In this document: piece after piece, positions 57,213-64,000 of the stretch
How the letters are laid out: every line of letters begins with the position of its first letter
How positions within the stretch are numbered: position 1 is the stretch's first letter
Assembly (NCBI RefSeq): GCF_000298075.1
Contig: NZ_JH815593.1
Location: 1-64,000 of the forward strand
Direction: 5' to 3'
Length of the DNA stretch: 64,000 nucleotides
Source: Staphylococcus massiliensis CCUG 55927
GTDB lineage: Bacteria > Bacillota > Bacilli > Staphylococcales > Staphylococcaceae
The notes under the pieces: generated by a model
The model's input: only the letters and a program-made list of their open reading frames with translations
Database searches by the model: none
Told to the model about the DNA's origin: nothing
Translations under genes and position numbers: made by a program

Positions 57213-57268
57213 AAAAAAAGAGTGAGGCAGAAACCCGATGTGGTTCAAAGATTTCTTAATCTCACTCT
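57213..57268 (-). terminator. Hairpin with U tract between the 101-residue protein gene and crcB
   Basis: AGAGTGAG (57219-57226) pairs with CTCACTCT (57261-57268); A7 at 57213-57219 is the U tract on the minus strand. It can end the upstream gene or act as an attenuator of crcB, whose start is 15 bases further. Confidence 0.75.
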
Positions 57269-57362
57269 GGCAATTTGCCTTAATCGAACTAAATTAAATT
57301 GAATCCATAAATCATCTTAATAACACTAAAGTCGTGCTAATTTCGTTTGATTGAATACGTAA

Positions 57363-57668
57363 TTAATTAAATATACCGAATGTGTATAAAGCTGCTAAAA
57401 TATGTAAGGCAATTACAATCATGATTATGAAAGGTAATATACGTGACGCACCGCGTACCCATCCACTATGAGAATGTAGTGATTTAATCGATTTATCGTT
57501 AAAATGTATGGCAAGTAGTATGATAATCGTATTCACGATACTACATATTAATATAAGTAAAATGATTGATTTAAAGTGAAAATCTAATAGTGGATTTAAC
57601 GTATTAAAGTAACAACTAATTAAAATTAATATTAAGGATAGAAAAAAGTATTTTTTAGATGTATTCAT
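57363..57668 (-). CDS. Small membrane protein, unknown
   Basis: 101 residues with three membrane helices and a polar loop SIKSLHSHSGWVRGAS before the last. RBS AGGAGG precedes the ATG. Same strand as crcB but separated by a terminator. Family not recognised. Confidence 0.72.
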   Translation of the reverse strand: MNTSKKYFFLSLILILISCYFNTLNPLLDFHFKSIILLILICSIVNTIIILLAIHFNDKSIKSLHSHSGWVRGASRILPFIIMIVIALHILAALYTFGIFN

Positions 57669-57863
57669 AATATCCTCCTATAATTCTCAACATACATCAT
57701 AGCACAAATAATTTCTTTTTATCTAATATTCATGAATAAATTTCTAGATAGCCCCTTAAAATAGCTATCATATACGAAAAATGGTATAACTTATTTATAT
57801 ACATACCTAGTGTAAATCAACTTTAAACAGTAACACGATTCATATAGGATAGGAGGAATAAGT

Positions 57864-58574
57864 ATGTCTAATTTAAATGTTGAAGTATTTGCGGATGGTG
57901 CAGACATCGAGCAAATGAAACAAGCTTACCAAAACAAAGAGGTAGATGGCTTTACGACTAACCCTAGTTTAATGGCTAAAGCTGGTGTTACGGACTATAA
58001 GGCTTTTGCGAGTGAAGTTGTTCAAGCAATCCCTGATGCTTCGATTTCATTTGAAGTGTTCGCGAATGACATGGAAACAATGGAGAAAGAAGCTGAGATT
58101 TTAAAGGAATATGGTGACAACGTGTTCGTAAAAATTCCTGTTGTGAATACGAATGGTGAATCCATGATTCCACTTATTGAAAAGCTCTCACACAAAGATG
58201 TAAAACTTAATGTCACTGCGGTTTACACGATTGAACAAGTGAAAGCTATCACTGAAGCGGTTAAAGAAGGTGTACCTACATACGTCTCAGTATTTGCGGG
58301 ACGTATCGCAGACACAGGTGTTGATCCGCTACCTTTAATGAAAGAATCGGTTAAAGTGACGCATGAAAAAGAAGGCGTTAAGTTATTATGGGCGAGTTGC
58401 CGAGAATTATTTAACGTCATTCAAGCTGATGAAATCGGCGCTGACATTATCACTTGCCCAGCTGACGTTGTTAAAAAGATCCCGAACATTGGTCGTAATA
58501 TCGATGAACTGTCAGTTGATACAGTTAAAGGGTTTGAAAAAGATATTCAAAAGAGTGATTTAAGTATTTTATAA
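57864..58574 (+). CDS. Transaldolase, small FSA/TalC type
   Basis: 236 residues, a single TIM barrel. Schiff-base lysine in NVFVKIPV, with LNVTAVYT, SVFAGRIADTGVD and WASCRE following. Pentose phosphate pathway; a fructose-6-P aldolase side activity is known in the family. RBS AGGAGG. Single gene with terminator. Confidence 0.92.
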   Translation: MSNLNVEVFADGADIEQMKQAYQNKEVDGFTTNPSLMAKAGVTDYKAFASEVVQAIPDASISFEVFANDMETMEKEAEILKEYGDNVFVKIPVVNTNGESMIPLIEKLSHKDVKLNVTAVYTIEQVKAITEAVKEGVPTYVSVFAGRIADTGVDPLPLMKESVKVTHEKEGVKLLWASCRELFNVIQADEIGADIITCPADVVKKIPNIGRNIDELSVDTVKGFEKDIQKSDLSIL

Positions 58575-58586
58575 AAAACTAAAAAA

Positions 58587-58630
58587 ATTAGCCTTGAATG
58601 ATGGTTGAGGTACCGTCATTCAAGGCTTTT
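58587..58630. terminator. Terminator of transaldolase
   Basis: AGCCTTGAATGA pairs with TCATTCAAGGCT, flanked by A and T runs. Confidence 0.92.
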
Positions 58631-58647
58631 ATCATTTAACCATGCAC

Positions 58648-58992
58648 TTAAATATATTGTTTGGCTATATTACGACTCTCGCAATATTTATGATATGCCG
58701 CATTCAAAGTATCTAAATTCTTATTATTATCTATGATCAAATGTTCTAATTCTTCATGAATCGCATAAATACGTGTGACTAAGTGCTCTAAGTTCTTTTC
58801 AGCAAACTCTTCGCTTGTAAATATAAAGAATTCAATGTGTAAGTTTAATGTATAAATTTTTTGAACATCGTTTAAATCTTTATAGTTAAAAGGGTTTTCT
58901 TTGGTGTTTCTTACTTTCTTCATTAAAAAAGAGATATGCTCATCCACTTGGGAGAATTTGCGTCTCAAAAAGATTGTTTTACGATTGCTCAT
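58648..58992 (-). CDS. Small helical cytoplasmic protein, unknown
   Basis: 114 residues, helical and charged (RRKFSQVDEHISFLMKKVRN, EHLVTRIYAIHEELEHLIID). No motif recognised. Start at 58992 is chosen for GGAGGTG upstream; the longer frame lacks an RBS. Confidence 0.7.
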   Translation of the reverse strand: MSNRKTIFLRRKFSQVDEHISFLMKKVRNTKENPFNYKDLNDVQKIYTLNLHIEFFIFTSEEFAEKNLEHLVTRIYAIHEELEHLIIDNNKNLDTLNAAYHKYCESRNIAKQYI

Positions 58993-59125
58993 AGTTAGTC
59001 GGCACCTCCAATGTAAGTAAGCATTAACAATTACATTATAGCCTAATTTAGATAAAAAATGTAAATATTTTACATTTGTTGTTGAATTGCTTGCGATTAT
59101 CACTTTTTTAATCGTATATGAGGTG

Positions 59126-59536
59126 TCATATTATTTCTAAAATATCTGTTATGCGGAGTTTCTGTGTTTGGTTGTTCACTTTCACGATAATTAAATTTTC
59201 GTGATGATACACTTTAGAAAGTGATCCTTCAAGTTGGTTGACTTCTCCCTCGCTAAAATATTTAATTTTACATCTAGGTTCGTGGAAAAGCTTAAAACAT
59301 AACATATGATTTAACTCTGCTAACTGATCTTCACTTAGAAGCGGCTTTGTAATCTTACTTTGATCGTCGATGTGGTTTTGGATAGCATCAAACTGTTCTG
59401 GTATCGTGGCGAACGGTGCCCATTTAACCATACCGCGTCCTTTAGGAATTCTAGGGTTTAAATATTGCCTTGGAATATTGCGATAATCCGTTTCATCTTT
59501 ATATGCATCTGGTAGATTTTGGAAAGTAGTATGCAT
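59126..59536 (-). CDS. YolD-like family protein
   Basis: 136 residues. RIPKGRGMVKWAPFATIPEQ is the YolD hallmark (RG-x-KW-xPF-xxxPE). YolD proteins often sit next to Y-family polymerases, but none is here. Function not established. Confidence 0.8.
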   Translation of the reverse strand: MHTTFQNLPDAYKDETDYRNIPRQYLNPRIPKGRGMVKWAPFATIPEQFDAIQNHIDDQSKITKPLLSEDQLAELNHMLCFKLFHEPRCKIKYFSEGEVNQLEGSLSKVYHHENLIIVKVNNQTQKLRITDILEII

Positions 59537-59683
59537 GATTGATCACCTCGTCATCACTTATTATAAGAACATATGTTCTGTTTGTCTATATCTTTCATGT
59601 AAAAATTAAATTAAGATTGTTTAAACCAACCAAAAACTATAAAATATGAACATAATGATTGTTTAATAAAAAAGGGTGACGTA

Positions 59684-60124
59684 ATGGAAAAGGAAGCATT
59701 TTATAAGCACGTGCAAAAACAATTATGGTTTTTAAATTTTAAAGAAAAGCAAAAGCTTAAAACTGTCATTCAGCATGACAAAACTGGTGAAAAGGTGGAG
59801 CATCAAAATCCGAATGCTTATGCTCAGAACTTTCTCAAGACATATATATTTAAAGATAAACCAGTTACAAAAGGGAATTTGATTTCCGCGTTAGTTGGAC
59901 TGTTTATTTCTAATATATTAGGACTTGGTTTATTCTTGTTCGGATTAATAACATTGTTAAATAGCGTGCACCATTTTATAAGACCGATGAATGATTTAAG
60001 TGTTATGAACAATACGTTGATTCTGCTCGGGTCGGTCATCATCATGTTGGTTAGTATCTTTTTCTTAAAAGTTACGATTGGTTATTTTACGAAAAAGCTA
60101 TTAATGTATAAGTTTAATCAATAG
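59684..60124 (+). CDS. Two-helix membrane protein, unknown
   Basis: 146 residues. A charged N-terminal half (KEAFYKHVQKQLWFLNFKEK) and two C-terminal membrane helices (GLFISNILGLGLFLFGLITL and LILLGSVIIMLVSIFFL). It overlaps the end of the convergent ecfX by 11 bases. Family not recognised. Confidence 0.72.
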   Translation: MEKEAFYKHVQKQLWFLNFKEKQKLKTVIQHDKTGEKVEHQNPNAYAQNFLKTYIFKDKPVTKGNLISALVGLFISNILGLGLFLFGLITLLNSVHHFIRPMNDLSVMNNTLILLGSVIIMLVSIFFLKVTIGYFTKKLLMYKFNQ

Positions 60125-60557
60125 CATAACTTAAAAAATATAACATTAAGCCTTCTTTCCACTTTTTAGACAATAATTGGTAGGGAAGATTAACACTTAA
60201 CTGAACATTACCTTTAAAATGAATCGTAGTTTCATTTGTAGATTGTTGTGATAAACCTACAACGTTACATAAATTGATATAGGTATTGATAGGTGAACGC
60301 TTAGCAAATAAAGGAAGTAACAAAAGGTCATTGTGTACAAATATTGGAAGTAGTTTATTAATATTCAATATTTGTTTAGCGATGGCTTTTTGTGTTTTTA
60401 AAGACTTTTGATGTTTGTGGAGGAGCATGTTTAAAAGGTTTACATGTGTCATATCGACTTGAACAGGCTGAGGTTGTTGCATGTAGTATAGATCAAATTG
60501 GAAGTCTTGACTGTATGAAGTAGTGAAGTACAACAAAGAATGAGTTGGAACATGCAT
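60114..60557 (-). CDS. ecfX: EcfX, SigS-operon regulator with ComK-like features
   Basis: 147 residues when started at ATG 60557; a TTG at 60566 is the alternative but sits two bases from AAAGGA. Position directly behind sigS and length match S. aureus EcfX. The stretch from LLHKHQKSL to SVNLPYQLLSKK follows the ComK order (S-x6-A ... K-x2-PI-x-V ... SP ... t-x-I-x-F-x-N ... LNLPY), so a distant ComK relationship is likely; that part is inference. Confidence 0.75.
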   Translation of the reverse strand: MHVPTHSLLYFTTSYSQDFQFDLYYMQQPQPVQVDMTHVNLLNMLLHKHQKSLKTQKAIAKQILNINKLLPIFVHNDLLLLPLFAKRSPINTYINLCNVVGLSQQSTNETTIHFKGNVQLSVNLPYQLLSKKWKEGLMLYFLSYAID

Positions 60558-60562
60558 AGGAA

Positions 60563-61033
60563 TCAAGTCCTTTCATTGAAGAATGCCTGGTATTTAAGTT
60601 GAGAGAGGCGCTTGTATTTACGTAGGGTATTTGGAGATTTGTGCATGAATTTAGCAATCTCGTGTAGCTTATAGCCTTGTGACCTTAAGATAAGCCATTG
60701 TTTTTCCTCTATAGAGAGTTGGTCGATAAATGCATTAAATTCAGCATGATTAAAGGAGTAGGGTTCTGGAAGGTTTAAAGTAGAATCATAGATATCTTCT
60801 AATAAAGGTTCACGATATTGTTTGCGTAGTAAATCAATGAGATAGAAGTTTAGGAAGTGGTAGTAGTAACGTGCTTCGTTATCATTTTTAGAAGGATCAT
60901 AGTTTTGATAAAGTTGCCAAAGCTTGATAGAGAGTAATTGTTCATATTCATCATAATTATACCTTATATGATACTTATGGAGAAGATGATGTATCATTTT
61001 ATTATATTTATTGTAAATTTGGTTGAAATTCAT
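60563..61033 (-). CDS. sigS: ECF-type sigma factor SigS
   Basis: 156 residues, the length of S. aureus SigS. Region 2 is MNFNQIYNKYNKMIHHLLHK to FLNFYLIDLLRKQYRE; region 4 is LSIEEKQWLILRSQGYKLHEIAKFMHKSPNTLRKYK with its HTH. In S. aureus it responds to wall and DNA stress. ATG overlaps ecfX by a few bases at its 3' end. Its promoter is at 61087-61115. Confidence 0.88.
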   Translation of the reverse strand: MNFNQIYNKYNKMIHHLLHKYHIRYNYDEYEQLLSIKLWQLYQNYDPSKNDNEARYYYHFLNFYLIDLLRKQYREPLLEDIYDSTLNLPEPYSFNHAEFNAFIDQLSIEEKQWLILRSQGYKLHEIAKFMHKSPNTLRKYKRLSQLKYQAFFNERT

Positions 61034-61050
61034 AGAGCGTTTGTCCTTTT

Positions 61051-61065
61051 ATTGTGAGCCACAAT
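61051..61065. promoter_or_regulatory. lac-operator-like dyad in the sigS leader
   Basis: ATTGTG-AGC-CACAAT, a perfect 15-base dyad between the predicted transcription start and the sigS RBS. Confidence 0.5.
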
Positions 61066-61081
61066 TCGTATTTCCGGATTA

Positions 61082-61115
61082 ACCAAATTATAGATAAAAC
61101 AGAATTTGGTGTCAT
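61082..61115 (-). promoter_or_regulatory. sigS promoter overlapped by an inverted repeat
   Basis: On the minus strand, -35 ATGACA (61110-61115) and -10 TATAAT (61087-61092) are 17 bases apart. ACCAAATT (61082-61089) and AATTTGGT (61103-61110) form a perfect dyad spanning both boxes. An outer pair CAATTCG (61062) and CGAATTG (61120) encloses it. The rest of the 340-base gap to 61372 shows nothing further. Confidence 0.6.
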
Positions 61116-61372
61116 ATTGCGAATTGATATTATTCATGTTCGATAGTAAAGTTAAACATCATTTATGATTCAATATGAACGTTTAAAAGGACTTAAGTAA
61201 TAGATAAGGTTTTTCAAAAGAATAAATTAAAATTAATAAAAGAGGTTTTTCAAATTAAATCGAATTATTAGAAGAAAAAGAGTATTGTGACTATTTATAA
61301 AAAGATTTAAAGGCACCATGCCTCATGATAATCTATAAGCAGTTAAATAAAATAAAAGGAGATCGAAATGCA

Positions 61373-61612
61373 ATGCGTATGAACACTATTTTTAGTCACT
61401 TCAAGCAAAAGACTTGGTATTTAGAGGACTTCATATTTTTAATTTATTGCATGTTTATTACTGCGTTGGTATTAAGCTTATTTACACCAATCGTTGTTGC
61501 GGTTATTGCAGGTCTAATTATTGGTAGCCTTGTGTACGCTGTTGTATTTGAATTAGATATATTTGATTTTGATTCGTTTTTAAAAAATCGAAAGACAAAT
61601 CAAAAACAATAG
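61373..61612 (+). CDS. Small two-helix membrane protein, unknown
   Basis: 79 residues from ATG 61373 (MRMNTIFSHF) behind AAAGGAG. Two membrane helices: FLIYCMFITALVLSLF and VVAVIAGLIIGSLVYAVVF. A polar basic tail follows. Family not recognised. Confidence 0.7.
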   Translation: MRMNTIFSHFKQKTWYLEDFIFLIYCMFITALVLSLFTPIVVAVIAGLIIGSLVYAVVFELDIFDFDSFLKNRKTNQKQ

Positions 61613-61623
61613 ATCTAAAGGTT

Positions 61624-61653
61624 GAGGTTGAGGGTAACTCAACCTCATTTTAG
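61624..61653 (+). terminator. Terminator
   Basis: GAGGTTGAG pairs with CTCAACCTC, then ATTTT. Confidence 0.8.
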
Positions 61654-61836
61654 TTCAGAGAAAAGTTGAGCTACATGCGTTAAATCTTTAGCACTAACAT
61701 GCTTTTGAAGTAACAAAGCATTTGCGAAAACACGCAAATTGGTGTTAAATAAGGGTGTAGAAGAATCGTAAAAATTAACATTTTTGTAGCATATAATCCA
61801 TCATTTATATAGAGGTTCAGATATGAGGAGGTTTCA

Positions 61837-62058
61837 ATGGATTACGAACACTTAAATTTAGAACATTTCTTCGCGCGTAATGACGAATTAGACAGAATTA
61901 AAGATAAATCAGATTTTGTAATGATTAATAATCTAACGAATGAAATGCAATACCGTGATGGTCAAGTCGAAGGTTCCATAGATTTAAATCGTTACTATTA
62001 TAAAAATCGCTCACAAGCTATGAGTTTCATCATGATGGATTATAAAAGAGAAGAGTAA
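61837..62058 (+). CDS. Small cytoplasmic protein, unknown
   Basis: 73 residues, acidic to neutral, no membrane segment (DYEHLNLEHFFARNDELDRI ... MDYKREE). RBS GAGGAGG precedes the ATG, and a strong terminator follows, so it is a real single-gene unit. Family not recognised. Confidence 0.72.
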   Translation: MDYEHLNLEHFFARNDELDRIKDKSDFVMINNLTNEMQYRDGQVEGSIDLNRYYYKNRSQAMSFIMMDYKREE

Positions 62059-62065
62059 CGAAGTG

Positions 62066-62107
62066 ACGATAAAACTTTAAATAGGATTAAGTTTTATCGT
62101 TTTTTTA
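62066..62107 (+). terminator. Terminator
   Basis: ACGATAAAACTT pairs with AAGTTTTATCGT, then T7. Confidence 0.93.
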
Positions 62108-62241
62108 TTGAAATATTTCCGTTTGTTTACAATGAAATGTTAAATTAAGTAATAAATTGATGATTCAATAGTAGAGTGATAAAATTAAGCTCTATCATAC
62201 ATATTTTGAAAGTTGGATTTCAGTATTTGAGAGGTGTAGAT

Positions 62242-63120
62242 ATGAAACAAGAGAAATCAGGCTCAAAGTTGGCAATCGTCGGATTGTTACTTGCAGTATT
62301 AATAGCAGGTATTATCTTTTTCATGATGATTGCAGATCAAATCTTCTTTGAAGATGTTGAAGAGGTCGTTAAAGTTGAGCAGTTAGATACAACATTAGAT
62401 AAAGTAGCGAAGAAACAAATCAATAATCACACAAGTCAACAAACATCTGATGATAAAAACAAAACTTGGCGAGATGCTGATAGTGAAGAAATAAAAGAAA
62501 TGCTTGATACCGAACGTATTGCTGATGATAAAGAGCAAAAGTATCAGTTTTTAAATCTCTCAAAATACCAAGGGATTAAAGAAAATAGAATCAAGCGTAT
62601 GTTACGTGACCGTGAAATGCTTAGAAATCATACGGATGATTTTGTAAAAGCCTCAAAGAAATACAATATTAATGAAGTTTACTTAATTTCTCATGCAATC
62701 TTAGAAACAGGCGATAATAAAAGTGAACTTTCTAAAGGTATTGAAATTGATGGTAAAAAATACTATAACTTCTTTGGCGTAGGCGCTAGAGACGAAGCAC
62801 CAATTAAGACTGGTTCAGAGTACGCTAAGAAAAAAGGTTGGGACACACCTGAAAAAGCTATCGAAGGTGGCGCAGAATTCATTCACAAACATTTCCTATC
62901 ACGTACTGGTCAAAATACGTTATATAGTATGAGATGGAACCCTAAAAATCCTGGGGAACATCAATACGCTACGGATATTAAATGGGCAGAAAGTAATGCT
63001 TCTTTAATCTCAGAATTCTATGAAGATATTAATACAGAAGGTAAGTACTTCACAGTCTTTCATTATAAATCTGGCGATGGTGATGGTGAAAAAGAGAAAG
63101 CATCTATTAAAGACAACTAG
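62242..63120 (+). CDS. sagB: SagB-like membrane-bound N-acetylglucosaminidase
   Basis: 292 residues. One N-terminal membrane anchor (about 12-32) and a GH73-type domain: YNINEVYLISHAILETGDNK carries the catalytic glutamate, followed by YYNFFGVGARDEAP and FLSRTGQNTLYSMRWNP. In S. aureus SagB trims nascent glycan strands with SpdC. ATG 62242 behind GAGGTG. The order near sigS is as in S. aureus. Confidence 0.88.
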   Translation: MKQEKSGSKLAIVGLLLAVLIAGIIFFMMIADQIFFEDVEEVVKVEQLDTTLDKVAKKQINNHTSQQTSDDKNKTWRDADSEEIKEMLDTERIADDKEQKYQFLNLSKYQGIKENRIKRMLRDREMLRNHTDDFVKASKKYNINEVYLISHAILETGDNKSELSKGIEIDGKKYYNFFGVGARDEAPIKTGSEYAKKKGWDTPEKAIEGGAEFIHKHFLSRTGQNTLYSMRWNPKNPGEHQYATDIKWAESNASLISEFYEDINTEGKYFTVFHYKSGDGDGEKEKASIKDN

Positions 63121-63130
63121 ATATAAAGAG

Positions 63131-63169
63131 AAGGTAGTTCAGGTCAATAAGACGTCTGAACTACCTTTT
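63131..63169. terminator. Terminator of sagB
   Basis: AAGGTAGTTCAG pairs with CTGAACTACCTT, then T-rich. Confidence 0.92.
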
Positions 63170-63202
63170 CTATACGTTCTAACTTTACGATTAAAGGGTA
63201 AT

Positions 63203-63280
63203 TTATTTAGCAACGTTTTTGCGAGATAAGAAAGCAAAAATGACGATCATCACTGAGATAACTTTTAGTATAAATTTCAA
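63203..63280 (-). CDS. Possible 25-residue membrane peptide (TTG start)
   Basis: A TTG at 63280 is preceded on the minus strand by CGGAGTG at a six-base spacing, and opens a frame KFILKVISVMIVIFAFLSRK ending NVAK. A single hydrophobic helix with basic ends is typical of small staphylococcal membrane peptides and type I toxins. No antisense RNA has been identified. Coding status is uncertain. Confidence 0.45.
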   Translation of the reverse strand: MKFILKVISVMIVIFAFLSRKNVAK

Positions 63281-63474
63281 GATTATCACTCCGTTTGTTG
63301 TCAGGATTTATAATAGTTTGTAATTTTACTATATCTTAAATTCAGAATCAATGTAAGATATTTGAAATTCTGAATTTGAATGCTTTTGAAAAGGGTATAA
63401 ATAATGTGAATGAACGTTTGGTATTATAATAAACGTAAATAAAAAACGAAAAAGCTTATAAAGGAATGATATAT

Positions 63475-64000
63475 ATGAAGGTAGCCGTTATTGGGACAGG
63501 TACTGCAGGCGTCAGTATTCTTAGAGAAATGGTGAAGTACGATAAATTTGAAGATATAGAAATTGATGTTTATGATAATTCTCGCAATATGGGGCAGGGT
63601 GTGCCTTTCCAAAATGATAGCGAAGAACTTTTAATTAATTTACCGGCTGACCAAATGTCTTTAAACTTAGAGAACCCGTACGAATTTCGCGAATGGTACG
63701 AAAATAAAACCGAACAAAAATATGGGGATGCCACTTACTTACCACGCTATTTATTCGGTCAATATATGAGACATTATTTAAGCGAAATAACTGAAACTTA
63801 CAAAAATATTAATATAGTAGAAGAAGAAGTCACTCAAATATTTATTGAAGAAGATAAATCGCTAAAGGCAATTATTTATAATGTTTGTACGAATAACGAT
63901 CACAGTTTATGTAAGCAATACGATTATGTGTTCTTTACGGTTGGTTCACTATCATACAAAGATCCTTACAATTTAAAAGGGAAAAAAGGTTTTATTCCGT
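63475..64000 (+). CDS. FAD/NAD(P)-binding protein, 5' part
   Basis: The first 175 residues; the gene runs past the window end. N-terminal Rossmann motif VAVIGTGTAGVSILREM, then GQGVPFQNDSEELLINLPA, resembling the NAD_binding_9 family of FAD-NAD(P) proteins. Reaction unknown. RBS AAAGGAATG precedes the ATG. Confidence 0.85.
   Translation, partial: MKVAVIGTGTAGVSILREMVKYDKFEDIEIDVYDNSRNMGQGVPFQNDSEELLINLPADQMSLNLENPYEFREWYENKTEQKYGDATYLPRYLFGQYMRHYLSEITETYKNINIVEEEVTQIFIEEDKSLKAIIYNVCTNNDHSLCKQYDYVFFTVGSLSYKDPYNLKGKKGFIP

Noticed and set aside
57269-57362. Fluoride riboswitch upstream of crcB
   Set aside because: The conserved aptamer strings could not be found on the minus strand of the leader; only the plain hairpin is visible.

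Overview
This is a low-GC Firmicutes chromosome segment from the family Staphylococcaceae, most likely a Staphylococcus other than S. aureus. The genus-level case rests on several independent marks: a non-proteinogenic tRNA-Gly of the kind used for pentaglycine cross-bridges, an aureolysin gene, airSR, traP, the sigS-ecfX pair, a SagB-type glucosaminidase, and the staphylococcal/bacillar order prsA-hpr-yhaH-hit-ecsAB followed by hemEHY. A fumC-ppx-ppk cluster argues against S. aureus itself, and I cannot name the species. Almost everything is core genome; there is no intact mobile element and no CRISPR array.

Layout. 1-2050: a plus-strand array of 22 tRNA genes plus one chimeric tRNA pseudogene created by an 82-bp tandem duplication. 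2.3-7.2 kb: a secreted Q/N-rich protein, an MFS exporter, four diverged paralogous ~87-residue membrane proteins around a lone tRNA-Leu, and an orphan EIIC-like permease. 7.3-9.5 kb: a glutamine ABC transporter whose binding-protein/permease gene is frameshifted. 9.8-13.5 kb: queG-trmL-nagA and a degenerate NagB-like gene. 13.8-15.4 kb: aureolysin on the minus strand. 16.1-21.4 kb: fumC-ppx-ppk. 22.6-26.7 kb: airSR, a gltT gene with an in-frame stop, and an SA1665-like HTH regulator. 26.8-34.2 kb: a structured leader or small RNA, yheB, yheA, and the yhaO-yhaN-yhaM nuclease operon. 34.9-38.3 kb (minus): prsA, a DUF3267-like protein, hpr, yhaH, hit. 38.4-46.6 kb: ecsAB, traP (minus), hemEHY, an esterase and a K+ transporter (minus). 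47.1-48.0 kb: a minus-strand array of nine tRNA genes bordered by attachment-site-like sequence. 48.2-52.1 kb: menE-menC, yidD (minus), a NUDIX hydrolase and an alpha/beta hydrolase. 52.2-55.3 kb: pckA (minus) with a cre site, and metK behind a SAM riboswitch. 55.5-64 kb: a NERD-like protein, two crcB genes, transaldolase, small unknown genes, sigS-ecfX, sagB and the start of an FAD/NAD(P)-binding protein.

The most unusual features lie outside the genes. A strictly periodic array of twelve 41-bp hairpin-forming units lies between yhaM and prsA, and a second array with a 40-bp period lies before yhaO, so the SbcCD-like operon is bracketed by hairpin arrays. A dispersed ~95-bp hairpin element occurs twice with compensatory base changes in its arms. 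A multi-stem RNA with a terminator sits directly upstream of yheB. Clustered repeats beside tRNA-Ser look like the arm sites of an integrase. A dyad spans the sigS promoter and a second, lac-operator-like dyad follows it. Two glutamate/glutamine transport genes are disrupted in the same window. All identifications are from reading the sequence; no database search was run.
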